Below, piece after piece: positions 17,139 through 26,324 of a DNA stretch of 64,000 nucleotides (within the stretch, counting starts at the first letter, position 1; each line of letters starts with the position of its first letter). The DNA comes from Piscinibacter gummiphilus (GTDB taxonomy: Bacteria > Pseudomonadota > Gammaproteobacteria > Burkholderiales > Burkholderiaceae_C), in the NCBI RefSeq assembly GCF_032681285.1, contig NZ_CP136336.1, forward strand, positions 1,909,001 through 1,973,000. The letters are read 5' to 3'. Made by a program: the position numbers and the translations under genes. The notes beneath the pieces were generated by a model. It searched no databases. It was not told where the DNA came from and worked only from the letters and a program-made list of their open reading frames with translations.

Positions 17139-18145
17139 CTTCGGTGGCAGCCAGAGTACTCGGACTCGTTGGAAGGGGCGGACGGTGCGGGCGCCCGGAT
17201 GCACAGGCCAGCGCGGTTCGACCGGACGGATTGTGAACGCATGGTGGAGGCGCTGGAACCCTTTCCCGGCAGGGACTTCAGGTAGCGGTAGATCGCTGAC
17301 AGCTCGTCGTCGCTCATGAGAGAGAAGGCATCCCAAGGCATCGGGGAAGCGCCGGGGATTTGGGCGCGGGCTCTGAAGAGCGCGATGAAAGACTGCTCGG
17401 AGCGCTGGCGGAGCGCGCCGGTTCCAGTGATGTCCGGCACGGAGAAGGTCGCGCCGCCTTCCTCGAGTCGAAGTCCTCCTGAGAACGGCGGTCCCGTCAA
17501 CCGTCCGGTGAGGGCGCTTCTGGGGGTGTGGCAGCCGCGGCAGTTGGCGACCCGGTTCGCGAGGTAGGCACCGAGGGCTGCGTGGTCCGTCGAGGCATCG
17601 CTGGCGCTCGGTGGCGCGTGGACAGGAGTCCCGATGACCCAATGCAGCGCCACGCGGCCCATGAGACCGATCTCCGACGCTCCCGTCTCATGCCGCACGC
17701 GCGGCACACTGCGCAGGTAGGCCACGATCGACAGCAGATCCTGGTCCGACATGCCGGTCGTGTCCATCAGGGGCGCGAGTGGTCGGCCCTGGCGGTTGCG
17801 GCCTGTGCGCAGCACGCGATACAGCTCGGCATCGGTCCAGGCGCCCAGGCCCGTGCTTGCGTCACCCGTCAGGTTCGCGGCGACGAACGACCCCAGGAGA
17901 CCCAGATCAAACGTGCGCCCGCCCGACAGGGGTGCGCTGGCGGCCGGGCCGTCTGCGGTACCGGCGTGGCAAGTTGCGCAATGCGCGGGGCCGTGAACGA
18001 GGAACCGCCCGCGCTCGACGCTGCCCTGATCGGCGCTGGCCTCGGTCATCGGCTCCCTGCCGCGCTGTGGCGCCAACGAACAGCCGGCCGCAACAGCGAA
18101 AACGAAAGACAAGACGATGGGGTGCCATCGCGGTGGATGAAACAT
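17135..18145 (-). CDS. Diheme cytochrome c lipoprotein
   Basis: 336 aa from ATG 18145. The hydrophobic N-terminus ends in AVAAGC, a lipobox. Two c-type heme sites are seen: CATCH near residue 65 and CRGCH near 190, each followed by cytochrome c-like helices with Met-containing segments, as in the cytochrome subunits of alcohol dehydrogenases. The tail ends YSGCHRR, like a third CXXCH with the first Cys lost. Periplasmic electron transfer is expected. The stop overlaps the AAC(3) start. Confidence 0.87.
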   Translation of the reverse strand: MFHPPRWHPIVLSFVFAVAAGCSLAPQRGREPMTEASADQGSVERGRFLVHGPAHCATCHAGTADGPAASAPLSGGRTFDLGLLGSFVAANLTGDASTGLGAWTDAELYRVLRTGRNRQGRPLAPLMDTTGMSDQDLLSIVAYLRSVPRVRHETGASEIGLMGRVALHWVIGTPVHAPPSASDASTDHAALGAYLANRVANCRGCHTPRSALTGRLTGPPFSGGLRLEEGGATFSVPDITGTGALRQRSEQSFIALFRARAQIPGASPMPWDAFSLMSDDELSAIYRYLKSLPGKGSSASTMRSQSVRSNRAGLCIRAPAPSAPSNESEYSGCHRR

Positions 18146-18397
18146 GATCGTGGCGTGCTGTGTGCGTCGCCAGCACCGTAGGCAAGGCCCGCTTTGCAGG
18201 CGACCACTATTCGGCGAACGACACGGCGCTGGCGGCCAAGCGCTGGCTTCGACGGCCAGTGGCATGTGAGCCATGTCGGGCTCAGTGCCATTGGTGGCCT
18301 GGATCGCGGCGCACCGAAGCTGTTCGACGAACTGCCTGTTTCTGTCGGTGAACTGCGGCCTGCGCTCCAGGTCTTGGGCGTAGAGTGCAGACGAGCC

Positions 18398-19477
18398 ATG
18401 ACGCGAATGTCCCTCTCCGTGACCGAGCCCCCTCCGAGGGAAGGCGAAGACCGCCATGCCTTGCGCAGACCTGTGCTGGTGCTTGCCGCAGTGGCGCTCA
18501 CCGCGCTCTTCGTCCCGGTGTACCGGCTTCAGGGCCTCACCTGGCCCGAGGCCTCAGTGGCCGCCGCTGCTTTTGCGCTGCCCTGCCTCGGCCTTGGCGT
18601 GTTGGCCTGGCACGTTCAGACCCTCGCCTTGCTGGATCGGCACGGCCTGGGAGCGTGGCTGTGGCATGGCCCTCTCGCAGTCATCTTCTCGGGGCTGTGG
18701 GTCGCCGCATTCACCTTGGCCGTCCATTTCCTTCGCCCCGGGGAAGCCGACGCCTACCTCGGCGACGCTGCGATCTGGCAGTTCGTCTGGGGCCTGCTGA
18801 TCTACGCGGCGCTGGCGACCCTCGCGCACGTGCGCAGGCGTCTGCACCATCAGCGCCTCGCGGCAGAGACGGCGGAACTGGCGGCGCTGCGTGCGCAGCT
18901 CAACCCGCACTTCCTGTTCAACACCTTGCATTCGCTGACTCAGCTATCGCGCGAGGACCCGGGTGCCACCGCCGAGGCGCTCGAGCGCTTCGGTGGCCTG
19001 ATGCGTTACGTGCTCCAAGCGGGCAAGCGCCCGAAGCACGAGGTCACGCTCGATGACGAGATCGGCTTCGTGCACGACTATCTCGCGCTGGAACGCCTGC
19101 GCTTGGGGGATCGTCTGCGGGTCATCCAGGACATCGACGACGACGCGCTGGACTGCACCGTTCCGCCGCTGCTGCTGCAGCCCCTGGTCGAGAACGCGGT
19201 GCGCCACGGCATCGCGCCGCTTCGCCGTGGCGGTACCCTGCGCATCACCGCACGGCTCGTCGACGGGATGCTGAGCCTGCAGGTGCAGGACGACGGTGTC
19301 GGGGCGGCCTCGCCGTCGCCGGCGGCGTCGGGTGGACTCGGCCTCATGGCGGTCCGCCGCCAGTTGCACACGCTTGGCGCCTCCAAGACCCGCTTCGAGA
19401 TCGACACGGTGCCGGGCCATGGCTACAAGGTGAGTCTGACGCTTCCCTCTCGCGTGCCGAGCGAGGCCGCGCCATGA
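18398..19477 (+). CDS. LytS/YehU-type sensor histidine kinase
   Basis: 359 aa from ATG 18398 (another ATG three codons on). About four transmembrane helices occupy residues 25-140, then the His-kinase motif LNPHFLFNTLHSL with His171, the N-box LVENAVRHGI and GGLGLMAVRRQL. This is the His_kinase family of LytS/AlgZ. It overlaps the LytTR regulator gene. The 252-bp divergent gap to the cytochrome gene (18146-18397) holds the promoters of both directions presumably; I see no clear site in it. Confidence 0.92.
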   Translation: MTRMSLSVTEPPPREGEDRHALRRPVLVLAAVALTALFVPVYRLQGLTWPEASVAAAAFALPCLGLGVLAWHVQTLALLDRHGLGAWLWHGPLAVIFSGLWVAAFTLAVHFLRPGEADAYLGDAAIWQFVWGLLIYAALATLAHVRRRLHHQRLAAETAELAALRAQLNPHFLFNTLHSLTQLSREDPGATAEALERFGGLMRYVLQAGKRPKHEVTLDDEIGFVHDYLALERLRLGDRLRVIQDIDDDALDCTVPPLLLQPLVENAVRHGIAPLRRGGTLRITARLVDGMLSLQVQDDGVGAASPSPAASGGLGLMAVRRQLHTLGASKTRFEIDTVPGHGYKVSLTLPSRVPSEAAP

Positions 19478-20226
19478 TGACGGCGATCGTCGTCGATGAC
19501 GAACCGCTCGCTCGCCGCGCGCTGGCGACCATGATCGAACGCTCAGACCGAGTGCGCCTCGTGGCACAGGCTGCCGATGGTGCCGCGGCGCTCCCGCTGG
19601 TGGAGGAACTCCAACCCGACCTGCTTTTCCTTGACATCGAAATGCCCGAGATGGACGGCCTGACGGTGCTTCGAACCTTGCGGTCGGCGGCATCGCCGCC
19701 GTTGCCGATCCTGACCACGGCCTACGACCAGCATGCCATCGCAGCCTTCGAACTCCACGCGCTCGACTACCTGCTGAAACCCTTTGGCCAGACACGGTTC
19801 GACGAAGCGGTGCGTCGCGCGGCCGACCTGCTGGACCTGCGGGAACGCGCCGCGGCGGTCGAGCGCGCGCAGTCCGCGCTCGGCGCCACGGGGGTGCCAC
19901 GGCTGGAGCGCGTGTTCGTGCGCGACGCACGATCGATCCGCCCGGTACCGGTCGCAGATGTGTTGCGGGTGGAAGCGCAGAGCGACTACGCCGCGCTGCA
20001 CGTGGGCCAGCGCGTGCACCTGGTGGACATGCGCATCACGGATCTCGCGGCCAGGCTGCCTTCGCCGCCGTTCCTGCGCGTCCACCGGTCTCACATCGTC
20101 AACCTCGACCATGTGGACCGCATCGAACTGGGTGACGACACGAGGATGACGGTCTTGATGAACGACGGCGGGCGGGTCCCGGTGAGCCGAAGTCGGGCGA
20201 GCGAGATTCGCAACTTCGCACGTTGA
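19474..20226 (+). CDS. LytTR family response regulator
   Basis: 250-aa response regulator partnering the LytS-like kinase. The receiver domain covers residues 1-120 with DDE at 9-11, phosphoacceptor Asp54 in LFLDIEMPEMDG and Lys in YLLKPFG. The LytTR DNA-binding domain covers about 145-250, with VEAQSDYAALHV and FLRVHRSHIVNLDHV. The ATG overlaps the kinase stop by 4 bp. Relatives are AlgR/LytR-type regulators; targets are not visible here. Confidence 0.94.
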   Translation: MMTAIVVDDEPLARRALATMIERSDRVRLVAQAADGAAALPLVEELQPDLLFLDIEMPEMDGLTVLRTLRSAASPPLPILTTAYDQHAIAAFELHALDYLLKPFGQTRFDEAVRRAADLLDLRERAAAVERAQSALGATGVPRLERVFVRDARSIRPVPVADVLRVEAQSDYAALHVGQRVHLVDMRITDLAARLPSPPFLRVHRSHIVNLDHVDRIELGDDTRMTVLMNDGGRVPVSRSRASEIRNFAR

Positions 20227-20338
20227 ATGGGCCGAGCGAGCGCTGGGAGAGTCGTCGTGCTGGGCATCATGGCTTTGCAGGTGATCGACTCGACGCGGCG
20301 GATCTAGACGTGCCAGGCAGAGCGGATGAGGAAGCAGC

Positions 20339-21115
20339 ATGAAGACAATCGGTGTCGTCGCTCACAGTGCAGAAGGCGCCGGCCTCTGCTTCGTTTCCGC
20401 GTGTCGCTACGGCGCAGCCGCTCTTGGCGATCACATGCATCCCACGATCGCGCTCAGCGCGATTCCAATGGCTCTGAGCATGCCGGCATGGTGGAGCGAC
20501 AAGTACGAAGACATCGTGCCGCACCTTCGGCAGGGCGTGGACATGGTGGCGCGATCAGGGGCGGACTTTTTTGTCTGCCCGGATAACACGGCGCACATCG
20601 TGCTGGAGCAAGTGATCGCTCAACTCTCACTCCCCGGCCTTCACATCGCGCACGTCGTCGCGGAGGAGATTCGCCGCAAAGGTTGGTCTCGTGTGGGCTT
20701 GCTCGGTACCCGCTGGACCATGACCGGATCTGTCTACCGCAGAGCCCTTGAACGACACGGCGTGCAGATGCTGGTGCCATCGGAGAGCGAGCAAGAGCCA
20801 CTGAATGCCGCAATCTTCGAGGAGCTCTGCAACTCGCGCTTCGAGCCGGCGACCACCGACCTGTTCATCAAAGCCATCGAGGGTCTGAAGAGAAGCGGGG
20901 CAGAGTGCGTCATCCTGGGCTGTACGGAAATCCCACTCATCATCAACGACGGCAACTCGCCGCTCCCCGTGCTCGATTCCACTCGTCTGCTCGCGGCATA
21001 CGCGGTGGAGGTCGCGTTGCGGGACGACCCATTGCCGCGCGTGGGCTGGCTGTCGCCATCGGGCGACACTGAAGCAGATCGTGCATCAGCTCCTTCCAGC
21101 CTCGGTTCATCGTGA
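20339..21115 (+). CDS. Aspartate/glutamate racemase family protein
   Basis: 258-aa cofactor-independent racemase. The two catalytic Cys are in FFVCPDNTAH (about residue 80) and VILGCTEIPL (about 195), the family arrangement for a two-base mechanism. The N-terminal half has an unusual stretch with PTIALSAIPMAL. Aspartate racemase is the likeliest activity, but hydantoin or other racemases share the fold. Followed after 6 bp by the DinB gene. Confidence 0.87.
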   Translation: MKTIGVVAHSAEGAGLCFVSACRYGAAALGDHMHPTIALSAIPMALSMPAWWSDKYEDIVPHLRQGVDMVARSGADFFVCPDNTAHIVLEQVIAQLSLPGLHIAHVVAEEIRRKGWSRVGLLGTRWTMTGSVYRRALERHGVQMLVPSESEQEPLNAAIFEELCNSRFEPATTDLFIKAIEGLKRSGAECVILGCTEIPLIINDGNSPLPVLDSTRLLAAYAVEVALRDDPLPRVGWLSPSGDTEADRASAPSSLGSS

Positions 21116-21121
21116 CCCAGG

Positions 21122-21715
21122 ATGCCCTTGGACTTCTTCTCTGTCATGAACTCAACAAGTCAACGTCGCCTTGGGTTGCTGCTTCGTCAGCTTGACATCG
21201 CATGGGCACTGATGAGTCACCACTTGATGGACCTCAGCTCGAAGGAGTGTCATTGGCGCCCCGCGCCTTGCGGCCCGCATGTCCAACTAACGCCGGCAGG
21301 CGTGTGGGTGGCCGACTGGCCGAGCCACGAGGGGTACAGCCTTGGTCCTCCAAGCATTGCCTGGACAACCTGGCATGTGATGTTCTGGTGGTCCATGACG
21401 ATGGACCACTCTTTTGGCCCATCAACACTTGACCGGGCAGAGGTTGCATGGCCAGGCAATGCAGAAGCCGCATGCGCCGAGATCCGGCGCCTGCACACGA
21501 TGTGGAGGGAAAAGGTTGAAGGACTGTCCGAAAACGACCTCACCTCGTCCGAGAGGACGAAGTGGCCAATCGAAAACCGGCCCTTCGCAGACGTGGTTGC
21601 GTGGGTGAACATTGAACTGACCAAGAATGCAGCGGAGATCGGCTTCGCGCGATTTCTCTACGCGACCACGAACAATGGCGCCGGTCAACCCGCCGATCGC
21701 GTCGGCCCGAACTGA
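21122..21715 (+). CDS. DinB family protein
   Basis: 197-aa protein of the DinB/YfiT-like four-helix-bundle family (21146 is an alternative start). His residues in SHHLMD, TWHVMFWW and the C-terminal WVNIELTKNAAEIGFARFL, a stretch often seen in DinB-type thiol-dependent enzymes, support this. The base composition is visibly less GC-rich than the surrounding genes. Substrate unknown; bacillithiol or mycothiol chemistry is known for some relatives but unlikely in this organism. Confidence 0.78.
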   Translation: MPLDFFSVMNSTSQRRLGLLLRQLDIAWALMSHHLMDLSSKECHWRPAPCGPHVQLTPAGVWVADWPSHEGYSLGPPSIAWTTWHVMFWWSMTMDHSFGPSTLDRAEVAWPGNAEAACAEIRRLHTMWREKVEGLSENDLTSSERTKWPIENRPFADVVAWVNIELTKNAAEIGFARFLYATTNNGAGQPADRVGPN

Positions 21716-21741
21716 TCGCTACCCCGGGGAGGTCAGGGCAC

Positions 21742-22284
21742 TCACGTGTTTCGTCGGCTGAGGAGCATCGGAATCCAGGCCGCGATGAGCTTGGCCATGA
21801 ACTTCAGCGGGTAGCCCGGATAGCTGGGCAGGTCACGCGCGAACTCATGGCTCGCCTGCCTGAACTTCGTGCAGATCAGCATCTCAAGCGGCGGAGCCGG
21901 AGTCGAGAACCTGGCTTGGTAGATCGGTACCCAATGACGACCGTCGTTGAATTTCATGTACATGGCTGAGTTGCAGCAGCTCGCCACCATCCTGCTCGAC
22001 GCTGACTCTCCTCTGATCTTGCAGCCCTTCAACAGCTCAGCGCCGGCAGACCAGCGAACGCGATCCTTTCGGTACAGGATGTAGGGCGTCCCGCCGTCGG
22101 GCTCCAGCACTGGCGCTGCGTTCGGCAAGGCTTCGATCTGCCGCGATCCCTCCTGGCAATCGTCGCAGTAGCAGACGACACCTGCAATCGGGGTGCCGTG
22201 TACTCGCAGCTTCACACTGCCGCAAGAGCATGACGCCGTGAGGTCGGAAGGAACCGGCCAGGTGGGCGGGGCGAGCCGGGGCAT
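21742..22284 (-). CDS. GFA-like zinc-binding protein (DUF6151-like)
   Basis: 180 aa, start at ATG 22284 overlapping the ligase stop (TGATG). The N-terminal half has the Cys pattern of GFA (glutathione-dependent formaldehyde-activating) proteins: CSCGSVKL and CYCDDCQ, with a further Cys pair in VASCCNSAMY. The C-terminal half is longer than in classic GFA proteins. It may be a zinc protein acting with the ligase operon; activity unknown. Confidence 0.72.
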   Translation of the reverse strand: MPRLAPPTWPVPSDLTASCSCGSVKLRVHGTPIAGVVCYCDDCQEGSRQIEALPNAAPVLEPDGGTPYILYRKDRVRWSAGAELLKGCKIRGESASSRMVASCCNSAMYMKFNDGRHWVPIYQARFSTPAPPLEMLICTKFRQASHEFARDLPSYPGYPLKFMAKLIAAWIPMLLSRRNT

Positions 22285-23963
22285 CAGGCTCGCTCCCGCA
22301 GTTCGCGGCGGAGTATCTTGCCCACGTTGGACTTCGGCAGTTCGTCTTTGAACACGATCACTTTGGGCCGCTTGTACGCGGTGAGCTGCTCGGCGCAGAA
22401 AGCCGCCAGTTGGCGCTCCGCGAGGGCAGGGTCCTTGCGCACCACGAAGAGCTTCACCGCTTCGCCCGTCTTCTCGTCCGGAACGCCCACCGCTGCGCAC
22501 TCCAGCACGCCCGGGTGACTCGACACCACGCCCTCGATTTCGGTTGGAAACACGTTGAATCCACTGACGAGGATCATGTCTTTCTTGCGATCCACGATGC
22601 GGATGAAGCCTCGCTCGTCCATGGTCCCGATGTCGCCGGTCTTGAGGTAGCCATCGTGCGTCATGGCCTGCGCCGTCTCGTCGGGGCGCTGCCAGTAACC
22701 AGCCATCACCTGCGGTCCCTTGATTGCAATCTCTCCGGCGGCTCCAGTCGGGACGCTTCGACCCTGTTCATCGATCAGTCGGATGGCGACGTTCGGCAGA
22801 GGCAGACCCACGGTCCCGGTGAACGCGACCATGTCCGTCGGGTTGCAGGTGACGCCCGAACAGGTTTCGGTGAGACCGTAGCCTTCGACGATCGGGCAGC
22901 CCGTCGCTTGCAGCCAGCGACTCGCGACGACTTCCTGGACTGCGGTGCCGCCGCCGTTGGTGATCACGAGTTCGCTGAAGTACAGTGTGCGGAACGTGGG
23001 CTGCTGCAGCAGTCCGTTGAACAGCGTGTTGACTCCCGGGAAGATGTGAAGCCGGTGTGGCTTGAGCGTCTCGATGGTCTTCGTCAAGTCGCGCGGGTTG
23101 GCGATCAACAGGTTGCACGCACCCGTTCGCAAGCCAAGCAGGCCGCAGGTGATGAATGCGAACACGTGATACAGCGGGAGCGCACAGACGATCGTCAGCT
23201 GACCGGTGATGTTGCGGCGCTTCAGGCCGGGCTGCATCCATGCCTCGCTGGTCAGCAGGTTGGCGATGATCGTGCCGTGAAGCAGCATCGCCCCCTTGCT
23301 GACGCCGGTTGTTCCGCCGGTGTACTGGAGGACTGCCAGGTCGCTCGGCCCGAGGTCGACCGGCAGCAGGGCCGCTTGACGGCCTTCCCTCAGTGCCCGG
23401 CTGAACGGAATGAAGCCGGGCAGCTTCCATGGCGGCACCAGCTTCTTGTCCCGCCGCACGACATGGTTCACGAGCGTGCGCTTCCAAAGCGGTTGCAGGT
23501 CGCCCATCGTCGCGACGACAACCAGCTTCACCGGGACGCGGTCGATGACCTGCTGCAGCGTGGCGGCGAAGTTCTCCAGGATGACGATGGCGCAGCTGCC
23601 GCTGTCACGGAGCTGATGCTCGAGTTCCCGTGGCGTGTACAGCGGGTTGACGTTGACCACCACGAACCCGGCGCGAAGCACGGCAGCTGTCGCCACGGGA
23701 TAGGCCAGGACGTTGGGCATCATCAGCGCGACCCGGTCGCCCCGCTGAAGCCCCTGCGTCTGGAGCCAAGCGCCGAGATCGCGGGACAGTCGGCCCAGCT
23801 CGCCAAAGCTCAACTTGGTGCCCATGCCCAGGTAGGCGCAGGCACTTTCGTGTAGCGCGAAGCTCTCCTCCATCAGTGCGGGTACCGACGCATAGCGATT
23901 CACATCCACCGTTGCGGTGACGCCAGGCGGGTATTGCTCGATCCAGGGCGCGTCGTCGTTCAT
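22284..23963 (-). CDS. fadD: Long-chain fatty acid--CoA ligase (FadD-like)
   Basis: 559-aa adenylate-forming enzyme activating a fatty acid to its CoA thioester. The start at 23963 has GAGGA 8 bases upstream. Motifs: P-loop YTGGTTGVSKGAM near residue 215, GYGLTETC near 345, YLKTGDIG near 430, DRKKDMILVSGFNVFP near 450 and the catalytic Lys in PKSNVGKILRREL near the C-terminus. It belongs to an operon with a SnoaL-like protein upstream and the GFA-like protein downstream, probably controlled by the TetR repressor. Confidence 0.93.
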   Translation of the reverse strand: MNDDAPWIEQYPPGVTATVDVNRYASVPALMEESFALHESACAYLGMGTKLSFGELGRLSRDLGAWLQTQGLQRGDRVALMMPNVLAYPVATAAVLRAGFVVVNVNPLYTPRELEHQLRDSGSCAIVILENFAATLQQVIDRVPVKLVVVATMGDLQPLWKRTLVNHVVRRDKKLVPPWKLPGFIPFSRALREGRQAALLPVDLGPSDLAVLQYTGGTTGVSKGAMLLHGTIIANLLTSEAWMQPGLKRRNITGQLTIVCALPLYHVFAFITCGLLGLRTGACNLLIANPRDLTKTIETLKPHRLHIFPGVNTLFNGLLQQPTFRTLYFSELVITNGGGTAVQEVVASRWLQATGCPIVEGYGLTETCSGVTCNPTDMVAFTGTVGLPLPNVAIRLIDEQGRSVPTGAAGEIAIKGPQVMAGYWQRPDETAQAMTHDGYLKTGDIGTMDERGFIRIVDRKKDMILVSGFNVFPTEIEGVVSSHPGVLECAAVGVPDEKTGEAVKLFVVRKDPALAERQLAAFCAEQLTAYKRPKVIVFKDELPKSNVGKILRRELRERA

Positions 23964-24031
23964 CCGAAGAATCCTCTTTCCTGCGGCGCGCTCGATGCGG
24001 CCTGGTTGTGCCTTGGCAGAAGCTTGGCCCG

Positions 24032-24469
24032 TCACCTGGGCCCCGGTAGCAGCCCGAGCTGTCCCATGATGGCGAGGCTGTCCATCAGGTTCCACGTTTC
24101 GACGATGAGGCCGTCTTGGTCGAAGCGATGCAGATCCCAGAAGGTCGTGTCGATCCGCTTGTTCGTGGGTTGCACGCCGAAGACAGTGGCCGTGTGCGTC
24201 GCGGTCGTGCGGCTTCGCCCCATCACCCAGTCACCCTGCGCGACGGCATGCTCGACCACGATCTGGATGTCGGGCCAGGACTCGCGGGAGCCGGCCAGGA
24301 AGGCTCTGATCTGATCCCTGCCCCTGGGGCTCGGCCTGGACATGATCTGGTGGTCGGCGGCATAGAAGGCCAGGCACGCGTCGAGGTCACCGCGATTGAA
24401 TGCCTCCTTGGCCTGCAGGTACCTGGACCTGTTCCGGTCCGCAACTTCCAAAGCATCGAGAGTCTGCAC
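24032..24469 (-). CDS. SnoaL/NTF2-like polyketide cyclase family protein
   Basis: 145-aa protein of the NTF2-like fold, ester cyclase/SnoaL group. Recognisable parts are AFNRGDLDACLAFYAADH, RGRDQIRAFLAG and the C-terminal IVETWNLMDSLAIMGQLGL. Members act as isomerases, hydratases or cyclases on small hydrophobic molecules; the role is unknown. First gene of the operon with FadD, behind a good promoter with putative TetR sites. Confidence 0.82.
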   Translation of the reverse strand: MQTLDALEVADRNRSRYLQAKEAFNRGDLDACLAFYAADHQIMSRPSPRGRDQIRAFLAGSRESWPDIQIVVEHAVAQGDWVMGRSRTTATHTATVFGVQPTNKRIDTTFWDLHRFDQDGLIVETWNLMDSLAIMGQLGLLPGPR

Positions 24470-24510
24470 GCCTGCTCCTTGTCATGACGGAGGTCGCAGA
24501 AAGCGACCCG

Positions 24511-24547
24511 GAGTCGGTATTATCCAGACTCTGAGTCGGTAAAGCAA
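24511..24547 (-). promoter_or_regulatory. Promoter with repeated GAGTCGGT operator (TetR candidate)
   Basis: On the minus strand, -35 TTGCTT (24542-24547) and -10 GATAAT (24519-24524) are 17 bp apart and face the SnoaL/FadD operon. Two direct GAGTCGGT repeats (24511-24518 and 24533-24540, 22 bp apart) flank the -10, and GACTC-T-GAGTC (24527-24537) lies within the spacer. The site is placed for repression, most likely by the adjacent TetR protein. Confidence 0.55.
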
Positions 24548-24608
24548 GGTTGGGTCGGAACCGCCAAGCGGTGGCGCTTGGCGCAGGCGATGGGACGCTT
24601 ACGGGCGA

Positions 24609-25268
24609 CTACGACGCCCGCGATCCCTTTCCCTTCGACGCTGCATCCAGCGCTCGAGGCCGTCTCGGCGAAGAGGCGCCTGCCCCTTGCAGCCCTGTCA
24701 GCAGGAGTTCGAACGATGCGCAGTGCTCTCGGATCAGCGTCGCTGGATCCTCGGACATGCCGCTGGACAACGCCGCTTCGGTGATGGCGCCCAGCATCAG
24801 GCGCGTTGCCGACGCCACCTGAGCCGCCCCCGCGTCGTCGGGCATCAGGCTGATCACGCCTGCACGCACCACGTCCGCGAAGTGCTTGTCATCGATCTCC
24901 CGCCACCGCTTCCATCCGAGGACCATCGGCCCGTCGATCAGCAGAATCTGGCGCACGCTCTTGTGGGTCGCACCTTCGAGGTAGTCGAAGATGTTCCTGG
25001 CCAGGGCAAGGGGAAGGGGCGCGGCCGGGGCGCTTTGGGCACGTTTGGCAACGAGCACGGCAAGCTGTGCCTGTATGCCGTCGAGCACCTGCTCAAACAC
25101 TTCCTGCTTCGAGTTGAAGTGGTGATAGAACGCGCCCTTGGCGTAGCCGGCGCGTTGTGCGATTTGATCGATGCTGACTTCGGCGTAGCCGTGGCGGGCG
25201 AAGAGCGCGCGTGCAGCGTCCAGGATGGCCTTGGTGGTGGCTGCGCTTCGATCTGCTTGTTGAACCAC
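24609..25268 (-). CDS. TetR/AcrR family transcriptional regulator
   Basis: 219 aa from GTG 25268, preferred because GAGGA stands 7-8 bases upstream; an ATG at 25322 in frame has no RBS. The N-terminal HTH reads ARHGYAEVSIDQIAQRAGYA followed by GAFYHHFNSKQEVF, typical for the family. The ligand domain is unremarkable. Upstream of the SnoaL-FadD-GFA operon on the same strand, so it probably controls it in response to an acyl compound. Confidence 0.9.
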   Translation of the reverse strand: MVQQADRSAATTKAILDAARALFARHGYAEVSIDQIAQRAGYAKGAFYHHFNSKQEVFEQVLDGIQAQLAVLVAKRAQSAPAAPLPLALARNIFDYLEGATHKSVRQILLIDGPMVLGWKRWREIDDKHFADVVRAGVISLMPDDAGAAQVASATRLMLGAITEAALSSGMSEDPATLIREHCASFELLLTGLQGAGASSPRRPRALDAASKGKGSRAS

Positions 25269-25376
25269 GGCTTGTCCTCGTCTCGATCTTGTAGATGATA
25301 CGAACGTCCGCACTGTCTCCATCGAGTGGTGGTGGCAAGCATCTCTCCTGGGGCGCCAGGCGCGGGCGTCCCCCGA

Positions 25377-26276
25377 TCAGTCGGTATGCAAAGTCGCCGA
25401 TGGCGGCGGTGGATCGCCATCCGCGAGGCGCTCGTACTCGGAGATGACCTGCGCCCCGAACAACAGCAGACCGGCGGCAATCTCCAGGCTCAGCAGCACG
25501 ACGATCGCCGTCGTCAGCGAGCCGTAGACGACGCTCACCTGCGACAGGCCGGCGAAATACCAGACGAGAAGGTGTCGCGTCACCTCCCACAGCAACGCGG
25601 CGGTGGTGGCGCCGATCAGCGCGTGGCGCCATGCCAGACGGCCCACGGGCATGACGAGATACACCGACGTCAACAGGATCACTTCACCTGCGAACCCGAG
25701 CAGGTACAGGAGCAAGCCGGAAATCCCCTTCAGCGACCACACGCGCCCGAGGAGTTCGATCGACTCTTCCCCCACGACCTGCAGACTCCCGGCCACGAGG
25801 GTCACGAGCAACAGGCCGATGCCCAAGGTGAGGATGTAGCCGTACGGCAGCAGCGCCGAGATGAGGAAGTGCCTGCGGCGGGTGGCCACGCGGTGCAGGA
25901 AGATGACCGACATCGCGTTCTCCAGCACCGTGAACGCGAGCGAACTGAAGAACAGCATGGTCGCGAGCAGCACCCAGCCAATGAACTCACGATGTTCGAG
26001 GAAGTTCGCGAGTTCGGCCACGATGGCACGCGACTGACCCGGGGTGAGCCACTCGAGGTACCGGCCGATGGTGACCAGCAAGTCGGCTTGGTCGATGACA
26101 TGGGACAACGCGATGACGATCAGGATCAACAGCGGCACGATCGACAAGAGCGCGTAGTAGGCGACGGCGCCAGCGAGTAGCAAACCTTGATTGGCGCGGA
26201 ACCCGCGAACGCACCGCAAGAGGAAGCGTCCCGGATGGGCCAGGACGTGGCGGGCGGGGGCGGAAACGAGGGGCAT
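25377..26276 (-). CDS. YihY/virulence factor BrkB family membrane protein
   Basis: 299-aa inner-membrane protein with about six transmembrane helices. It has the family-typical GAVAYYALLSIVPLLILIV after a short cytoplasmic N-terminus and LLWEVTRHLLVWYF near residue 225. The family was once mistaken for RNase BN; its true function is unknown. Encoded behind the TetR gene on the same strand, probably as its own unit. Confidence 0.92.
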   Translation of the reverse strand: MPLVSAPARHVLAHPGRFLLRCVRGFRANQGLLLAGAVAYYALLSIVPLLILIVIALSHVIDQADLLVTIGRYLEWLTPGQSRAIVAELANFLEHREFIGWVLLATMLFFSSLAFTVLENAMSVIFLHRVATRRRHFLISALLPYGYILTLGIGLLLVTLVAGSLQVVGEESIELLGRVWSLKGISGLLLYLLGFAGEVILLTSVYLVMPVGRLAWRHALIGATTAALLWEVTRHLLVWYFAGLSQVSVVYGSLTTAIVVLLSLEIAAGLLLFGAQVISEYERLADGDPPPPSATLHTD

Positions 26277-26324
26277 GTTGCACGGTAGCGCATGTGCGCT
26301 GTCCAGTCTTGGTTCCCCTGTGCG

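Noticed and set aside
18146..18397. Possible pseudogene in the divergent gap before LytS
   Set aside because: Several frames look open, but none gave a recognisable protein stretch.
24600..24640. Additional GG-N10-GC sigma-54 sites at various places in the window
   Set aside because: The minimal pattern is expected by chance in GC-rich DNA; only those with TGG...TTGC halves, upstream of a gene and next to the activator were kept.
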